A DNA stretch of 56,232 nucleotides, taken from contig JAFUAA010000041.1 in NCBI GenBank assembly GCA_017460915.1, forward strand, positions 1 to 56,232, written 5' to 3'. Below are positions 47,549-56,232 of this stretch, piece by piece (position 1 is the first letter of the stretch; the number at the start of each line of letters is the position of its first letter). Source of the stretch: Bacteroidales bacterium (GTDB lineage: Bacteria > Bacteroidota > Bacteroidia > Bacteroidales > F082). The position numbers and the translations under genes are program-made. The notes under the pieces were generated by a model. The model was not told the DNA's origin. It was given only the letters and a program-made list of their open reading frames with translations, and did not search any database.

Positions 47549-49273
47549 ATGAAATCCATCAAAACGTTCCTTTTCATCGTCCTGCTCGCCGCCTTCAACG
47601 TGGCGCAGGCCTGCACCAACTTCCTGATTACCAAAGGTATCACCGTGGATGGCTCCAACTTCATCAGTTATTGCGCCGACTCGCACATCCGCTACGGTGA
47701 GCTCTACTTCACCCCTGCCGCCGACTGGCCGGCGGGCAGCATGCGCGTGTGCTACGACCGTGGCACCAACGCGCCGCGCGGCAGCGTGCCGCAACCCGCT
47801 CACACCTATCAAGTGGTGGGCTATATCAACGAGAACCAAGTCGCCTTGGGCGAGACAACTTTTGGCGGTCGTGAGGAACTCATCGACCCGACGGGCATCG
47901 TGGATTACGGTAGCCTTATGTTCATTGCCTTGGAAAGAAGCACTTCCGCCCGCGAAGTCATCAAAATCATGGCCGACTTGGTGGAGGAATACGGCTACGG
48001 CAGCGACGGTGAGTCTTTCAGCATCAGCGATGCCAACGAGGTGTGGTACATGGAAATCATGCCCAAAGGCTACACGCCTCAGGTGACCAAAAGCGGCGAC
48101 ACCATCAACGCCGACCGCGGCGCGGTGTGGGTGGCCATCCGCATCCCCGACGGCTACGTGAGCGGTCACGCCAACGCTGCTCGCATCACCACCTTCCCCT
48201 TGCGCGACGGCAAAAAAACCATTACCGACAAGGATTGGAAAAAACTTTATAATGAGAAAGTTGAGGTGATTTACAAGCACGACGTCATCGACTTTGCGCG
48301 ACGCAAGGGCTACTTCAACGGCAAGGACAAGGATTTTGATTTTTCAGCCGCCTACGCCCCCGTCGATTTCAGCGCGGCCCGCGTGTGCGACTTGCGCGTT
48401 TGGACGATGTTCAACAAGGTTTGCGACGGCATGGACGAGTATTGGGATTACGTCACGGGAAAGGACTTGACGCATCGTATGCCGCTGTACGTCAAGCCCA
48501 ACCGCAAAATCAGCCTCAGCGACATGATGGCTTTCCAACGCGACCATTTCCAAGGTACCGAATTGGACAAAACCCTTGACGTGGGCGGCGGTCCCTTCAG
48601 CTCGCCGTTCCGCTTCAATCCGCTGTATTGGGAATATGAAGGCCAGCCCTACCTCAACGAAAGGAGCATTGAGGTCGTCCAGACCGGTTTCTCCTTCATC
48701 GCGCAAAGCCGCAGTTGGCTGCCCAACCCCATCGGCGGCATCATCTGGTTTGGCGTGGACGACACCAACTCAACGGTCTACACACCCTTCTACTGCTCCA
48801 TTACAGAAGTGCCCATTGAGTATCGCGTGGGCAACGGCGACATGCTGACCTACAGCGACAACGCCGCCTTCTGGGTCTTCAACCGCTTGGCTCATTTCAA
48901 ATACCTCTTTTATAATCGCGTCATCGGCGACATCCAAGCCGTGCAAAACGAGTTGGAAAGCGGCTATCAGGAGCAGGTGAAGGCCAACGACAAGTTGGCG
49001 CTGGACCTTTACGAGCAAGACCCGCAGCAAGCCATTCATCTGCTCACCTACTTCTCCAACCAAGCCGGACACCACACCGTGGCACGTTGGAAGGAATTGA
49101 ACAACTATCTGTTGGTGAAATATTTAGACAGCAACGTCAAGCAAGAGGAAAACGGCCAGTTCAAGCGCAACGGCTATGGCTATCCTGCCAAGCCGAAGCA
49201 GCCCGGCTATCCCGATTCGTGGAAAAAGGCCGTAATCGAGCAGACGGGCGACCGTTTCAGGAGACCTGAATGA
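47549..49273 (+). CDS. Secreted C69-family dipeptidase (Ntn hydrolase)
   Basis: 574 residues from ATG 47549. The signal (MKSIKTFLFIVLLAAFNVAQA) ends right before CTNFLITKG, so Cys22 becomes the N-terminal nucleophile of the Ntn fold. Other PepD motifs: ENQVALGETTFGGREEL, EEYGYGSDGESFSISDANEVWYMEI. The family cleaves dipeptides; a signal makes this a periplasmic enzyme that can feed peptide-derived amino acids to the cell. Confidence 0.9.
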   Translation: MKSIKTFLFIVLLAAFNVAQACTNFLITKGITVDGSNFISYCADSHIRYGELYFTPAADWPAGSMRVCYDRGTNAPRGSVPQPAHTYQVVGYINENQVALGETTFGGREELIDPTGIVDYGSLMFIALERSTSAREVIKIMADLVEEYGYGSDGESFSISDANEVWYMEIMPKGYTPQVTKSGDTINADRGAVWVAIRIPDGYVSGHANAARITTFPLRDGKKTITDKDWKKLYNEKVEVIYKHDVIDFARRKGYFNGKDKDFDFSAAYAPVDFSAARVCDLRVWTMFNKVCDGMDEYWDYVTGKDLTHRMPLYVKPNRKISLSDMMAFQRDHFQGTELDKTLDVGGGPFSSPFRFNPLYWEYEGQPYLNERSIEVVQTGFSFIAQSRSWLPNPIGGIIWFGVDDTNSTVYTPFYCSITEVPIEYRVGNGDMLTYSDNAAFWVFNRLAHFKYLFYNRVIGDIQAVQNELESGYQEQVKANDKLALDLYEQDPQQAIHLLTYFSNQAGHHTVARWKELNNYLLVKYLDSNVKQEENGQFKRNGYGYPAKPKQPGYPDSWKKAVIEQTGDRFRRPE

Positions 49274-49288
49274 TTGTTTAAATTAATG

Positions 49289-49323
49289 CTTGTAGGGCTG
49301 CCATGATATGGCAGCCCTACAAG
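49289..49323. terminator. Perfect 16-bp palindrome after the C69 gene
   Basis: CTTGTAGGGCTGCCAT and ATGGCAGCCCTACAAG are exact inverted copies with a 3-nt loop. No T run follows, so it may be a dispersed repeat or a Rho-independent-like barrier for the converging genes rather than a classical terminator. Confidence 0.6.
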
Positions 49324-49339
49324 TCTCGTTCCCTTCACA

Positions 49340-50572
49340 TTATTCTTCGATGAGCCGTTCTATCTCATCCATGTCGCCGAAATGGATCTCCTCTATGACC
49401 GGTGTGCGTTTGGCGATGCTGACGGTTGTGGCGGGTTTGTCGTCCTCTTGCTCGGTCTTTTTGCCATTGACGAAATCAATCAACTGATAATAAGAGCCTC
49501 TGCCATCGGGCCATACCATAGACTGCTCAAACTCTATGAGACGAAGATAACCGTAGCCATTGTCGCGGAATGTATAGGACTTTTCAGACTCCGTAGTGGC
49601 ATTGACAATCAGGTTGCCTTCCTCGATGTAGGCATACGTTTCGGTGTCTTTGTCGAAACTTTTGCCCTGAAAAACAATATTGTAGCTGCCGTTAGTACTC
49701 TTGTAATAAACTGCGAATGTCGAATTGAGGGCATTGACGACCAAGTCAGGAATGCCGTCATTATTGAGATTGCCCTCCTCGTAGGTCGGATTGTGCTCCT
49801 CAGCACAAAGCTCTTCTTTGGTGTTACCAGAATACTCAAAGATACCCAAGCCATCGTCTTCAACGTACTCGTCGAACGAGCATACCTCTTCGCCAATGCT
49901 GAAATCCGAAAGTTTCTTCAGCGAGACATCCTTCAGTTCGTAGGTATCCGTCCTATGATGATCGATATCCGTATCTATTTCGTGCCAATCCGTGTCTACG
50001 ACCAGCTTTTTGTCCATCAAGTCATAATTGTAGACGGTGTAATCGTCACTGGTAATATCCAAGCTATATGACATAAGATAAAACTCATCGTCCAAAAACT
50101 TCACGAGGTATTTTTGATCGACATCCCCATCCGTGTTGTACTGTTCATGAATGAGTAGCTGACCTTCATCGCCGATGAGAAGGTTCATCCAATTGGCAAA
50201 AAACTCGTCGGGATGCGTGTTGACGGCATACTTGCTGAACAATGTATACCGTCCGTTGGCGTCGCCGAAATAGATTCTCAGTCCGTCGCCCTACACAGGT
50301 TCGACTCCCTCTTCTCTATTGCGGTACACTTCCTTTCTTGCGATGAAAGCCAAATCCTCTATGCCGTCGTGGTTGAGGTCGCCCAACGCAAAAAAGTCAT
50401 CTTCCTCACCCGAGACGATGTCGTCGAAGCCAAGCGTCAATGGTTCCTCAACGACTTGATTGACTGGTTGCTCTGGATTATTTTGGCTCTGGTCTTGAGG
50501 CTGATTGTTGCCCGAGCCGCACGAGCACAAGGCCAAGGCCACTGCTGCAGAAACGATAGACAGTTTTTTCAT
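49340..50572 (-). pseudogene. FG-GAP-like lipoprotein interrupted by one TAG
   Basis: From ATG 50572 the frame encodes a lipoprotein signal (KKLSIVSAAVALALCSC), a Gln/Asn/Pro-rich linker, and GDLNHDGIEDLAFIARKEV, an FG-GAP/VCBS-type calcium loop. TAG at 50291-50293 interrupts it after GVEPV; the same frame goes on with GDGLRIYFGDANGRYTLF and a second loop NLNNDGIPDLVVNAL, ending at 49340. Total 410 codons. The flanks fit so well that only one codon seems altered. Without readthrough a 93-residue lipopeptide is made. Ligand unknown. Confidence 0.75.
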
Positions 50573-50647
50573 TTGGAAAATGTTTTGGATTTCAGGGGGG
50601 CAAAGATAGGACAACCATTCCTATTGTCCAAACTTTTTTGAACGCAC

Positions 50648-51589
50648 CTAATGGTTTTCACCATCTGATTGGGCGAAAAAGCCCTTGATTTCATCCTCGC
50701 GCATGTTGCGGAAGCCGTATTCGTGCGCCACCTCGCCGTTTTCCATGAAAACGATGACGGGGAAATTCCCGTTGACGGACTTCAGCAAGCCGACGACATC
50801 GGGATACAGCACGTCACGATACCTCGCCGACTCCGACTTTTCGTAGAACCGAGCCACGCCCTCCTCGTTGCCCATGAAGACGAATGTGACGTTTTCGGCA
50901 GGAAAGCCGTAGAACTGCTGCATCAGCGAAAGCTTGCGCGCCGCCATCTGGCAATATTCGCACCCCGTCGAGAAAATGCCGACGATTTGCCGGCCTTTGT
51001 CCAGATGCAACGTATCCAAAGGCGAAGCAGTCACGATGTCGCTGAATAGTTCCACATTCAGGTTTTGCTCTGGGTCGGCATTAGAGGTGAGGTTGTCGGG
51101 CGGAGAAATCACAAAAACGGCAACGCTTGAAGCCATTACGGCAAGGCACAACATAAGCCAACGAAACGACGTGCGCCAGTCATCCATCTTGCGAATCGGG
51201 AGGAAAAACAGCATCAGAGCCAGATTCTTGGCGAGGCTTTGCTTAGGGTCGAGTTGCAGCACGTCGCCGAAGCAATGGCAGCTGTCGGTACGGCCCAGAT
51301 GAAGGGCATACAACAATAATAAGGTGTAGCCCAACAACATCGCCATGCTGCCCCACCAATAGAGTTTGTGCAAGGTATGGGAAATCAATCCGACACCCAG
51401 CACCAGTTCAGCAATGATGGCTGCACGTGCCGCCAGAAACGAGAGATTGAGGCTAAAGAAATGATAACTGTAGACGTAGATATCGAAACTGTCCAAGTCA
51501 ACAATCTTCAGCACCGCCGAAGCGATGAACACGAGGCCCAGCAGGACCTTCAGCACCGATTTGCCCAACGCATCGGTGGCACCCATCAT
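50648..51589 (-). CDS. MauE/DoxX-like membrane domain fused to a thioredoxin-fold domain
   Basis: 313 residues. Four membrane helices in the first ~150 residues (KVLLGLVFIASAVLKIVDL...) with SCHCFGDVLQLD between them, like the MauE/DoxX family that supports disulfide formation. A fifth helix leads to a periplasmic thioredoxin-like domain with the redox pair in TGCEYCQMA and a cis-Pro-type segment NFPVIVF. Likely a membrane-bound disulfide or reductant carrier. Start overlaps the preceding small lipoprotein gene (ATGA). Confidence 0.8.
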   Translation of the reverse strand: MMGATDALGKSVLKVLLGLVFIASAVLKIVDLDSFDIYVYSYHFFSLNLSFLAARAAIIAELVLGVGLISHTLHKLYWWGSMAMLLGYTLLLLYALHLGRTDSCHCFGDVLQLDPKQSLAKNLALMLFFLPIRKMDDWRTSFRWLMLCLAVMASSVAVFVISPPDNLTSNADPEQNLNVELFSDIVTASPLDTLHLDKGRQIVGIFSTGCEYCQMAARKLSLMQQFYGFPAENVTFVFMGNEEGVARFYEKSESARYRDVLYPDVVGLLKSVNGNFPVIVFMENGEVAHEYGFRNMREDEIKGFFAQSDGENH

Positions 51590-51867
51590 TTGGGTTTGTT
51601 ATTGTTACCGAACAAGTCGTCCCACCAGTGGTGTTCCTCGCCGGTCACCTCCGACTCGGACACTTCGGTGCAAATCACCTGGCCCCAGCCGACGATTTCC
51701 TTAGAGCGGTCGTTGCACGAGGAGCCGTCCTCGATGGAATAATAGTCCTCGCCCAGGTTGACGACTTCGTCGTTTTGGATGGTCGTGCAACGACAGTAGC
51801 GTGTCTTCTTGCATGAAGGCAAGGCCAAGACCAATAATGCAACGGCAATGATCAAACCTCTTTTCAT
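51586..51867 (-). CDS. Small lipoprotein, 93 aa
   Basis: From ATG 51867: signal MKRGLIIAVALLVLALPSC with lipobox Cys19, followed by five further cysteines (RYCRCTT, SSCNDR, VICTE) and an acidic, tryptophan-containing end. The cysteines and the ATGA coupling to the MauE-thioredoxin gene suggest it is that enzyme's substrate or partner. Longer starts to 51915 lack a signal at the N-terminus. Confidence 0.65.
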   Translation of the reverse strand: MKRGLIIAVALLVLALPSCKKTRYCRCTTIQNDEVVNLGEDYYSIEDGSSCNDRSKEIVGWGQVICTEVSESEVTGEEHHWWDDLFGNNNKPK

Positions 51868-51978
51868 TCCTCTAGAATTTATTTTGCGCAAAAATAGAAA
51901 AATTTGAGTTATCATGATAAAAACGAGAAAAAATAACTAATATTGCAGTGGAAAAAACAACCCCTAAAAACAAGCAAT

Positions 51979-54927
51979 ATGAACAGACGTTTATTCTTTA
52001 CCGCACTGCTGACGCTGGCATTCTCGGGCAGCATTTGGGCCCAACGCCAGAACGTCATGACCACAACCGACCTTCAGAAAGGCATGAGCCGTGAGTTCGC
52101 CATCGGCAACCTGCCGACCGACCGCGCCACTTTAGACGAGCCCGCCATCCTTTGGCAGAAGTTCGAAAACGGCGCCGTGCCCGACGACGTGTTCTACATC
52201 GACGCCACGGGCGACTATCTCGTTTATTACGGCCTCAACGACAAGCGCGTCGTCCTCTTCGATGCCAACGGCAACGTGAAATGGGAGCAACCCGCTGTCA
52301 CGGGCGGACGCGCCGCCGTCAGCACCTTGGGCAACATCGTCGCCTATTCCGACGACAACGTGCTGTATGTGGTGAGCGCCGCCACAGGCGAGGAAATCTT
52401 CAGCGAGACCTTCGACTATCCCGTCAGCCACATCAAGCTCGATGCCGAAGGCATACGCGTCTACGTCACCTACGGACGCTACGAGGACAACTATTACGCC
52501 GTGGCCTGCTATAATTTCGGCGTCACGAGAAGCGAACCCGTCTGGATGCTCGGCGACCTCACTGTCAACCCCGTGGGACTGAGCCTCTCGAAAAACGGCG
52601 AACGCCTTGTGGTGGCCTTTGCGCAAGGCTACAAAACCATCTGGGTCCTCGACCCGATGACGGGCGACGTCCTGCAAGACGACCTCTACTACTACAACAA
52701 CTCGCCCACCCAAGACCCCGCCCTGAGTGCCAACGGCGACTACCTTGCCTACGCCGACTTCAGCGGCATGGCCTACCTCTACAAATGGAACGGTCAGCGC
52801 TTTGAGAGCGTTTGGACCGCCAGCGTGGCTGGTCCCGGTGCCTCGTCTACCTGGGGTGCGGCCAACGCCATCAGCGACGACGGCAGCCTCATCGCCATCG
52901 GCACCCTCGACTTCGTCGCCTCGGGCTACGACGGCTGCTGCTACCTTTTCAACAACTACTCCAACACGCCCATTTGGAGTTACACCGGCTGCGGAGACGA
53001 AGTGACGCAAGCCGCCATGAGTGCTGATGGCAGCCTCATCGGCTTCGCCACTTGGGGCCCGATCGACCACAGCGCGCCCGACCTCTTCCTCTTCCGCAAG
53101 CAAAGCAACCAACCCGTCGCCGAACTCAACACGGCCGGCTCGATGGAGCACATCGACATCGCTGACGACGGCACCTACTGCATCGTGGGCGGAAAGGCAG
53201 TCCACTGTCGCGAGATGGGCAGCGGCAGCCGTGTGTTCGCCCTCCAATGCCTCACCGACGACATGGGCACGCTGAGCGGCACCGTCAACCTCATTGGCAA
53301 CGACAACAACAGCGGCGTCAACGTCAGCATCGACGAGCTGGAAGACTACTTCGAGGTGACCGCCGAAAACGGCAGCTACGCGATCCGCGCCATCCCCGAA
53401 GGCCATTATTCGCTCACCGCAAGAATCCCCGGCTACATAACGCAAAACGTTGATTTCGATATCGTTGGCAGCCAAACCACCACTCTGGACATCGACATGG
53501 AAGCCGTGGGCACACCCATCACGGACCTCTATGCTTCGCAAGGCGCTTATGACTATGTGGAACTCACTTGGAGCGAACAAGATGGTGCACAAGGTTACAA
53601 CATCTACCGCAAAAACGCCATGAACGCCCCGTTCAGCGAGCCTATCGCCACCATCGGCATGGGCGAAGGCTACTTTGAGGACCACAGCGTCATCCCGACG
53701 CAACAATATTACTACACGGTGACGACACAACTCGATGCCACCTTGGAGACACCTTATTCCAACATCTGCCTCGGCTATGCCACCACCGCCTACATCGTCA
53801 ATGCCATCGACGTGTACGATGGCACCGCCCCCACCATCGACGGCATCATGAGCGAAGGCGAATGGGACGACGCCTTCCGCGTGGACGTGAGCAACTACCT
53901 CCTGCCCGCCGAGATGGGCAGCGTCACCCTGCACTTCAAGATGGACGACAACTACCTCTACGTCTGCTCCGAGAACCGCCTCGACACCGAATGGACCGCC
54001 AACGATGGCGTGGCCCTCTACATTGACGACAACAACGACGGCTCCTATCCGCCCGCTGACGACAATAGCGAAGGCAACTACTGGATGTACTACGGCAACC
54101 CCAACACTGTGCGCTATCGTCCCATCTATGAAACTGGCGGCGTGGGCGACGTGATGAATCTGCCTGAGGAAATCATCGCCTGCGACATGAGCCAGGGCTA
54201 CGAGACCATCGAGTTCGCCCTGCCTTTGGGCGACGACGAGGACTGGAAAATCAACACCGACAACGGCTGCAGCGGCCTCTATCTCTTCGTGCGCGACGCC
54301 GCCACCGCCACCATGTTCGGCAAATGGCCTGCCGAGAACAACGAGACCTTCGCCCCGACCTACTACGGCGTGATGAACTACCACGTGACCAATGCCGTGC
54401 CCGAGCCTCCCACCAACCTCCGCATCGACGAGGAAGTGAGTGCCCTGGGTCACTACACTCCCATCATGTGGGACATGCCCGTGATGAATGACTTCGACCA
54501 CTTCAACCTATATTTCGTTAACAATCAGCACAATCCAGTGGAAATCTATGGCACCCAGTGGATTTTCGAGGTGGACGACGAAGAGGAAGTGAGCATCTAC
54601 GTCACCACCGTCGACCAAGCCGGACAAGAGTCCGTGCCTTCCGAGACCTTGACCTTCCGCCCAGGCACCGAAGGCGTGGACGAAACGACAACATCCCTAT
54701 TGAGCCTCTACCCCAACCCCGCCCAATCGACGCTCTGCCTCAACGCTGAGCTGGCGGGCCGCACCGAGGTGAAGCTCATCGACCTGAGCGGCCGCACGGT
54801 GAAGCACTACGTTGCCAATGGCCTGAGCGAGATGCGCCTCAACGTGAGCGACCTGCCCAGCGGCGTGTATTACGTTAGCGTGAGCAACGAGGCCACCACC
54901 ATCGTGGGCAAGTTCGTGAAGGAATAA
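51979..54927 (+). CDS. Large secreted protein with beta-propeller, CBM9-like domain and T9SS sorting domain
   Basis: 982 residues from ATG 51979; signal MNRRLFFTALLTLAFSGSIWAQ. Residues about 50-430 are WD/PQQ-like propeller strands (YLVYYGLNDKRVVLFDANGNVKW). Then a carboxypeptidase-regulatory-like domain (GTVNLIGNDNNSGVNVSI), a fibronectin III domain (VELTWSEQDGAQGYNIYRK), a CBM9/DOMON-like domain (TIDGIMSEGEWDDAFRVDVS), a second FnIII-like segment and a C-terminal type A sorting domain (LYPNPAQSTLCL...VKLIDLSGR...LPSGVYYVSV). It should be exported by T9SS and anchored on or released from the cell surface. Ligand unknown. Confidence 0.85.
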   Translation: MNRRLFFTALLTLAFSGSIWAQRQNVMTTTDLQKGMSREFAIGNLPTDRATLDEPAILWQKFENGAVPDDVFYIDATGDYLVYYGLNDKRVVLFDANGNVKWEQPAVTGGRAAVSTLGNIVAYSDDNVLYVVSAATGEEIFSETFDYPVSHIKLDAEGIRVYVTYGRYEDNYYAVACYNFGVTRSEPVWMLGDLTVNPVGLSLSKNGERLVVAFAQGYKTIWVLDPMTGDVLQDDLYYYNNSPTQDPALSANGDYLAYADFSGMAYLYKWNGQRFESVWTASVAGPGASSTWGAANAISDDGSLIAIGTLDFVASGYDGCCYLFNNYSNTPIWSYTGCGDEVTQAAMSADGSLIGFATWGPIDHSAPDLFLFRKQSNQPVAELNTAGSMEHIDIADDGTYCIVGGKAVHCREMGSGSRVFALQCLTDDMGTLSGTVNLIGNDNNSGVNVSIDELEDYFEVTAENGSYAIRAIPEGHYSLTARIPGYITQNVDFDIVGSQTTTLDIDMEAVGTPITDLYASQGAYDYVELTWSEQDGAQGYNIYRKNAMNAPFSEPIATIGMGEGYFEDHSVIPTQQYYYTVTTQLDATLETPYSNICLGYATTAYIVNAIDVYDGTAPTIDGIMSEGEWDDAFRVDVSNYLLPAEMGSVTLHFKMDDNYLYVCSENRLDTEWTANDGVALYIDDNNDGSYPPADDNSEGNYWMYYGNPNTVRYRPIYETGGVGDVMNLPEEIIACDMSQGYETIEFALPLGDDEDWKINTDNGCSGLYLFVRDAATATMFGKWPAENNETFAPTYYGVMNYHVTNAVPEPPTNLRIDEEVSALGHYTPIMWDMPVMNDFDHFNLYFVNNQHNPVEIYGTQWIFEVDDEEEVSIYVTTVDQAGQESVPSETLTFRPGTEGVDETTTSLLSLYPNPAQSTLCLNAELAGRTEVKLIDLSGRTVKHYVANGLSEMRLNVSDLPSGVYYVSVSNEATTIVGKFVKE

Positions 54928-54948
54928 TCTTCCCAATGACACAAGCCC

Positions 54949-54980
54949 AACGCCGCCATATTTCTGGCGGCGTTTTTTTT
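54949..54980 (+). terminator. Terminator after the T9SS cargo gene
   Basis: AACGCCGCC and GGCGGCGTT pair with an 8-nt loop and are followed by six T residues. Confidence 0.85.
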
Positions 54981-55024
54981 GGCGTTTTTCGCACGCAATT
55001 GGATTATTTCCTATTTTTGCACCC

Positions 55025-56232
55025 ATGAAATTTCGCCATGGCATATTGGTTTTGCTGCTGTTGGCTTTGGCTGGCTGCGACAGCACCACGCATGAGGCGC
55101 GCCGCATGGTGCGCCGTGCCGAGCAGCTGGCCGACACCCTGCCCGACAGCACCGTGCGCCTGATTGACAGCGTGCTGCGCATGCCAGCGAGCTTCAAAGA
55201 AAGCGAGCGCATGGACATGGCCCTGCTGCAAGCCGAGGCCCTCTTCGGCGACCGTGGGCAGGAGATTTCGCCCGTGATGGACGACGACTTCTTCGACGAC
55301 CGCCCCAACCTCAGCACCAGCCCCGAGCTGGAGCGTGCCGCCGACTATTACGCCGGGGAAAAAGAGTATGCCAAGGCCGCCCATGCCGCGCTCTACAGCG
55401 GCTTCGTGCAGCAACACTACGACGAAAAGGAAGCCGCCATGCAGTCGTTTAAGGAGGCAGAACAATATGGAAATATCATAGGCGATAGCCTTACCATGGC
55501 AAGGGCTGAGTACAAAATGGGAAAGATGCTTCTTGATGAATACATGAAGCAAGATGCTCTAGACATATTAAAAAGCGCAGAACTAGGTTTCGGCAAGAAT
55601 TTTGCCGAAAGATCCTTGGCGGAAAATCTAATGGCAGTATGTCATCTGGTGCTTGGCGACTATGAAAATGCCGAGATTTGTCTGCAGAATAGCCTATCAT
55701 TTGCAGAAAACGGCCACTATTCTAAACTAAGGCTAAAGGCCTTGAATAATTATGCTGTATTGTATCAATTGAAAGGCGATTATACCAAGGCTTTAGATTG
55801 CCTAAAATCTACAGTTGACAATCTGGAGATTAGCGACACAAGAAGGGTATTGTATTATCTCAACTTGGGTGACCTCTACGTGGACAAAAACGAAATGGAT
55901 TCGGCTGCGTTCTATTATCATCTGTTGGAATCTTATTTGACTGACCAAAACGTCAAAGTACAGACTAAAGCTTCTGCGTATGGGGGCTTTGTCGCATTTC
56001 ACAGAACTTCAAGGCGACAATGCCACGTCATTGCAATACTTAAAGGAATACGAAAAGAATGCTTCGGTAATACTTGCGAATCGTGAACAAAAAAGCATCT
56101 ACCGCATCCAAAGGCAATTCGATTACGAGAGCCTGCAAAATGCAATGACCCAGAAAATCATTTCTAGGCATCGCATAATAATAATAATCAGCGCATTGCT
56201 ATTAGCGGCATCTATCGTTATTATAGCTTTGC
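55025..56232 (+). pseudogene. TPR lipoprotein/membrane protein with a G5 frameshift (runs off window)
   Basis: From ATG 55025: lipoprotein signal (GILVLLLLALAGC), then TPR helices (KLRLKALNNYAVLYQLKGDYTKAL, RRVLYYLNLGDLYVDKNEMDSA). At GGGGG (55982-55986) the frame moves: the original runs to a stop at 56086 with unrelated residues, while removing one G continues the family pattern (YGALSHFTELQGDN) through a linker QREFDYE-like region and a membrane helix (IIIIISALLLAASIVIIAL) to the window end. Such TPR-TM proteins in Bacteroidales often end in a regulatory domain. Error, slippage or true decay cannot be separated. A TATTTTTG (55012-55019) lies only 5 bp before the ATG. Confidence 0.65.

Noticed and set aside
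47483-48280. Long N-terminal extension of rarA
   Set aside because: The frame is open only because it is antisense to the C69 gene; the RarA family start is at 47482 and the promoter lies at 47499-47506.
50300-50325. GGTTCGACTCC resembling a tRNA T-loop
   Set aside because: The flanking bases do not form the 5-bp T stem and no acceptor or anticodon arm is present; it is coding sequence of the lipoprotein.
52132-54501. 789-codon open frame antisense to the T9SS cargo gene
   Set aside because: It mirrors the GC-rich third positions of the real gene; no signal, domain or plausible start, and the sense strand encodes recognisable domains.

Overview
This window looks like a chromosome segment of a Bacteroidales bacterium (phylum Bacteroidota), probably a host-associated anaerobe. 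The main reasons are many promoters of the Bacteroidota type (a TAnnTTTG -7 box, often with TTTG 19-21 bp upstream), a type IX secretion sorting domain on a large surface protein, a thiamine-riboswitch-controlled TonB receptor, a GH2 beta-galactosidase with a periplasmic signal, AtoE, a C69 dipeptidase, and RecA, RimM, Tex and RarA of the phylum's type. Base composition is about half GC in the housekeeping genes and clearly AT-richer in several accessory islands.

Layout. 1-3410 is the early region of a prophage or related element: a leftward chain of small, overlapping genes ending in a primase that runs off the window, a divergent CI-like repressor and a DnaQ-type exonuclease remnant. 3684-8665 is core: SH3 lipoprotein, AtoE, TruA, Aat, arginine deiminase. 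8706-12880 is a decayed type I restriction-modification locus: YgjP-like peptidase, an HsdS half apparently fused to an HsdR tail, an AlbA/Schlafen-domain protein, and hsdM broken by two in-frame TAG codons. 12952-21970 is core metabolism and maintenance: beta-galactosidase, thioesterase, NadE, uridine-kinase-like protein, TPR lipoprotein, RecA. 22036-26395 is accessory: a REP-associated tyrosine transposase with its REP sequences, a frameshifted DUF262/DUF1524 gene, a HIRAN protein and a WYL regulator. 26403-29447 holds a MATE exporter, NnrE-NnrD and a zinc-ribbon peptide.

29523-34352 contains two AAA+ ATPase genes of the COG1373/DUF4143 type. Each has, directly on its promoter, a repeat array with a 32-33 bp period; the repeat sequence differs between the two genes but the spacing is the same. 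This is the strongest candidate here for an undescribed system. Between them lie a YD-repeat protein, a HAD phosphatase and a truncated BRO antirepressor.

34417-49273 is mostly core (Tex, TrmN6, RimM, heavy-metal exporter, TPP riboswitch with TonB receptor, EcsC, RarA, C69 dipeptidase), with an AT-rich lipoprotein locus and a possible structured RNA at 39.5-40.9 kb. 49340-56232 holds secreted and membrane proteins: a lipoprotein broken by an in-frame TAG, a MauE-thioredoxin fusion, a T9SS cargo protein and a TPR membrane protein that runs off the window.

Several genes are broken by a single indel, three of them in short runs (G4, AG5, G5), and three stop codons inside otherwise open frames are all TAG. 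Real decay, slippage and sequencing error cannot be told apart from one sequence. Four copies of a ~90 bp palindromic element and several REP copies are scattered through the window.
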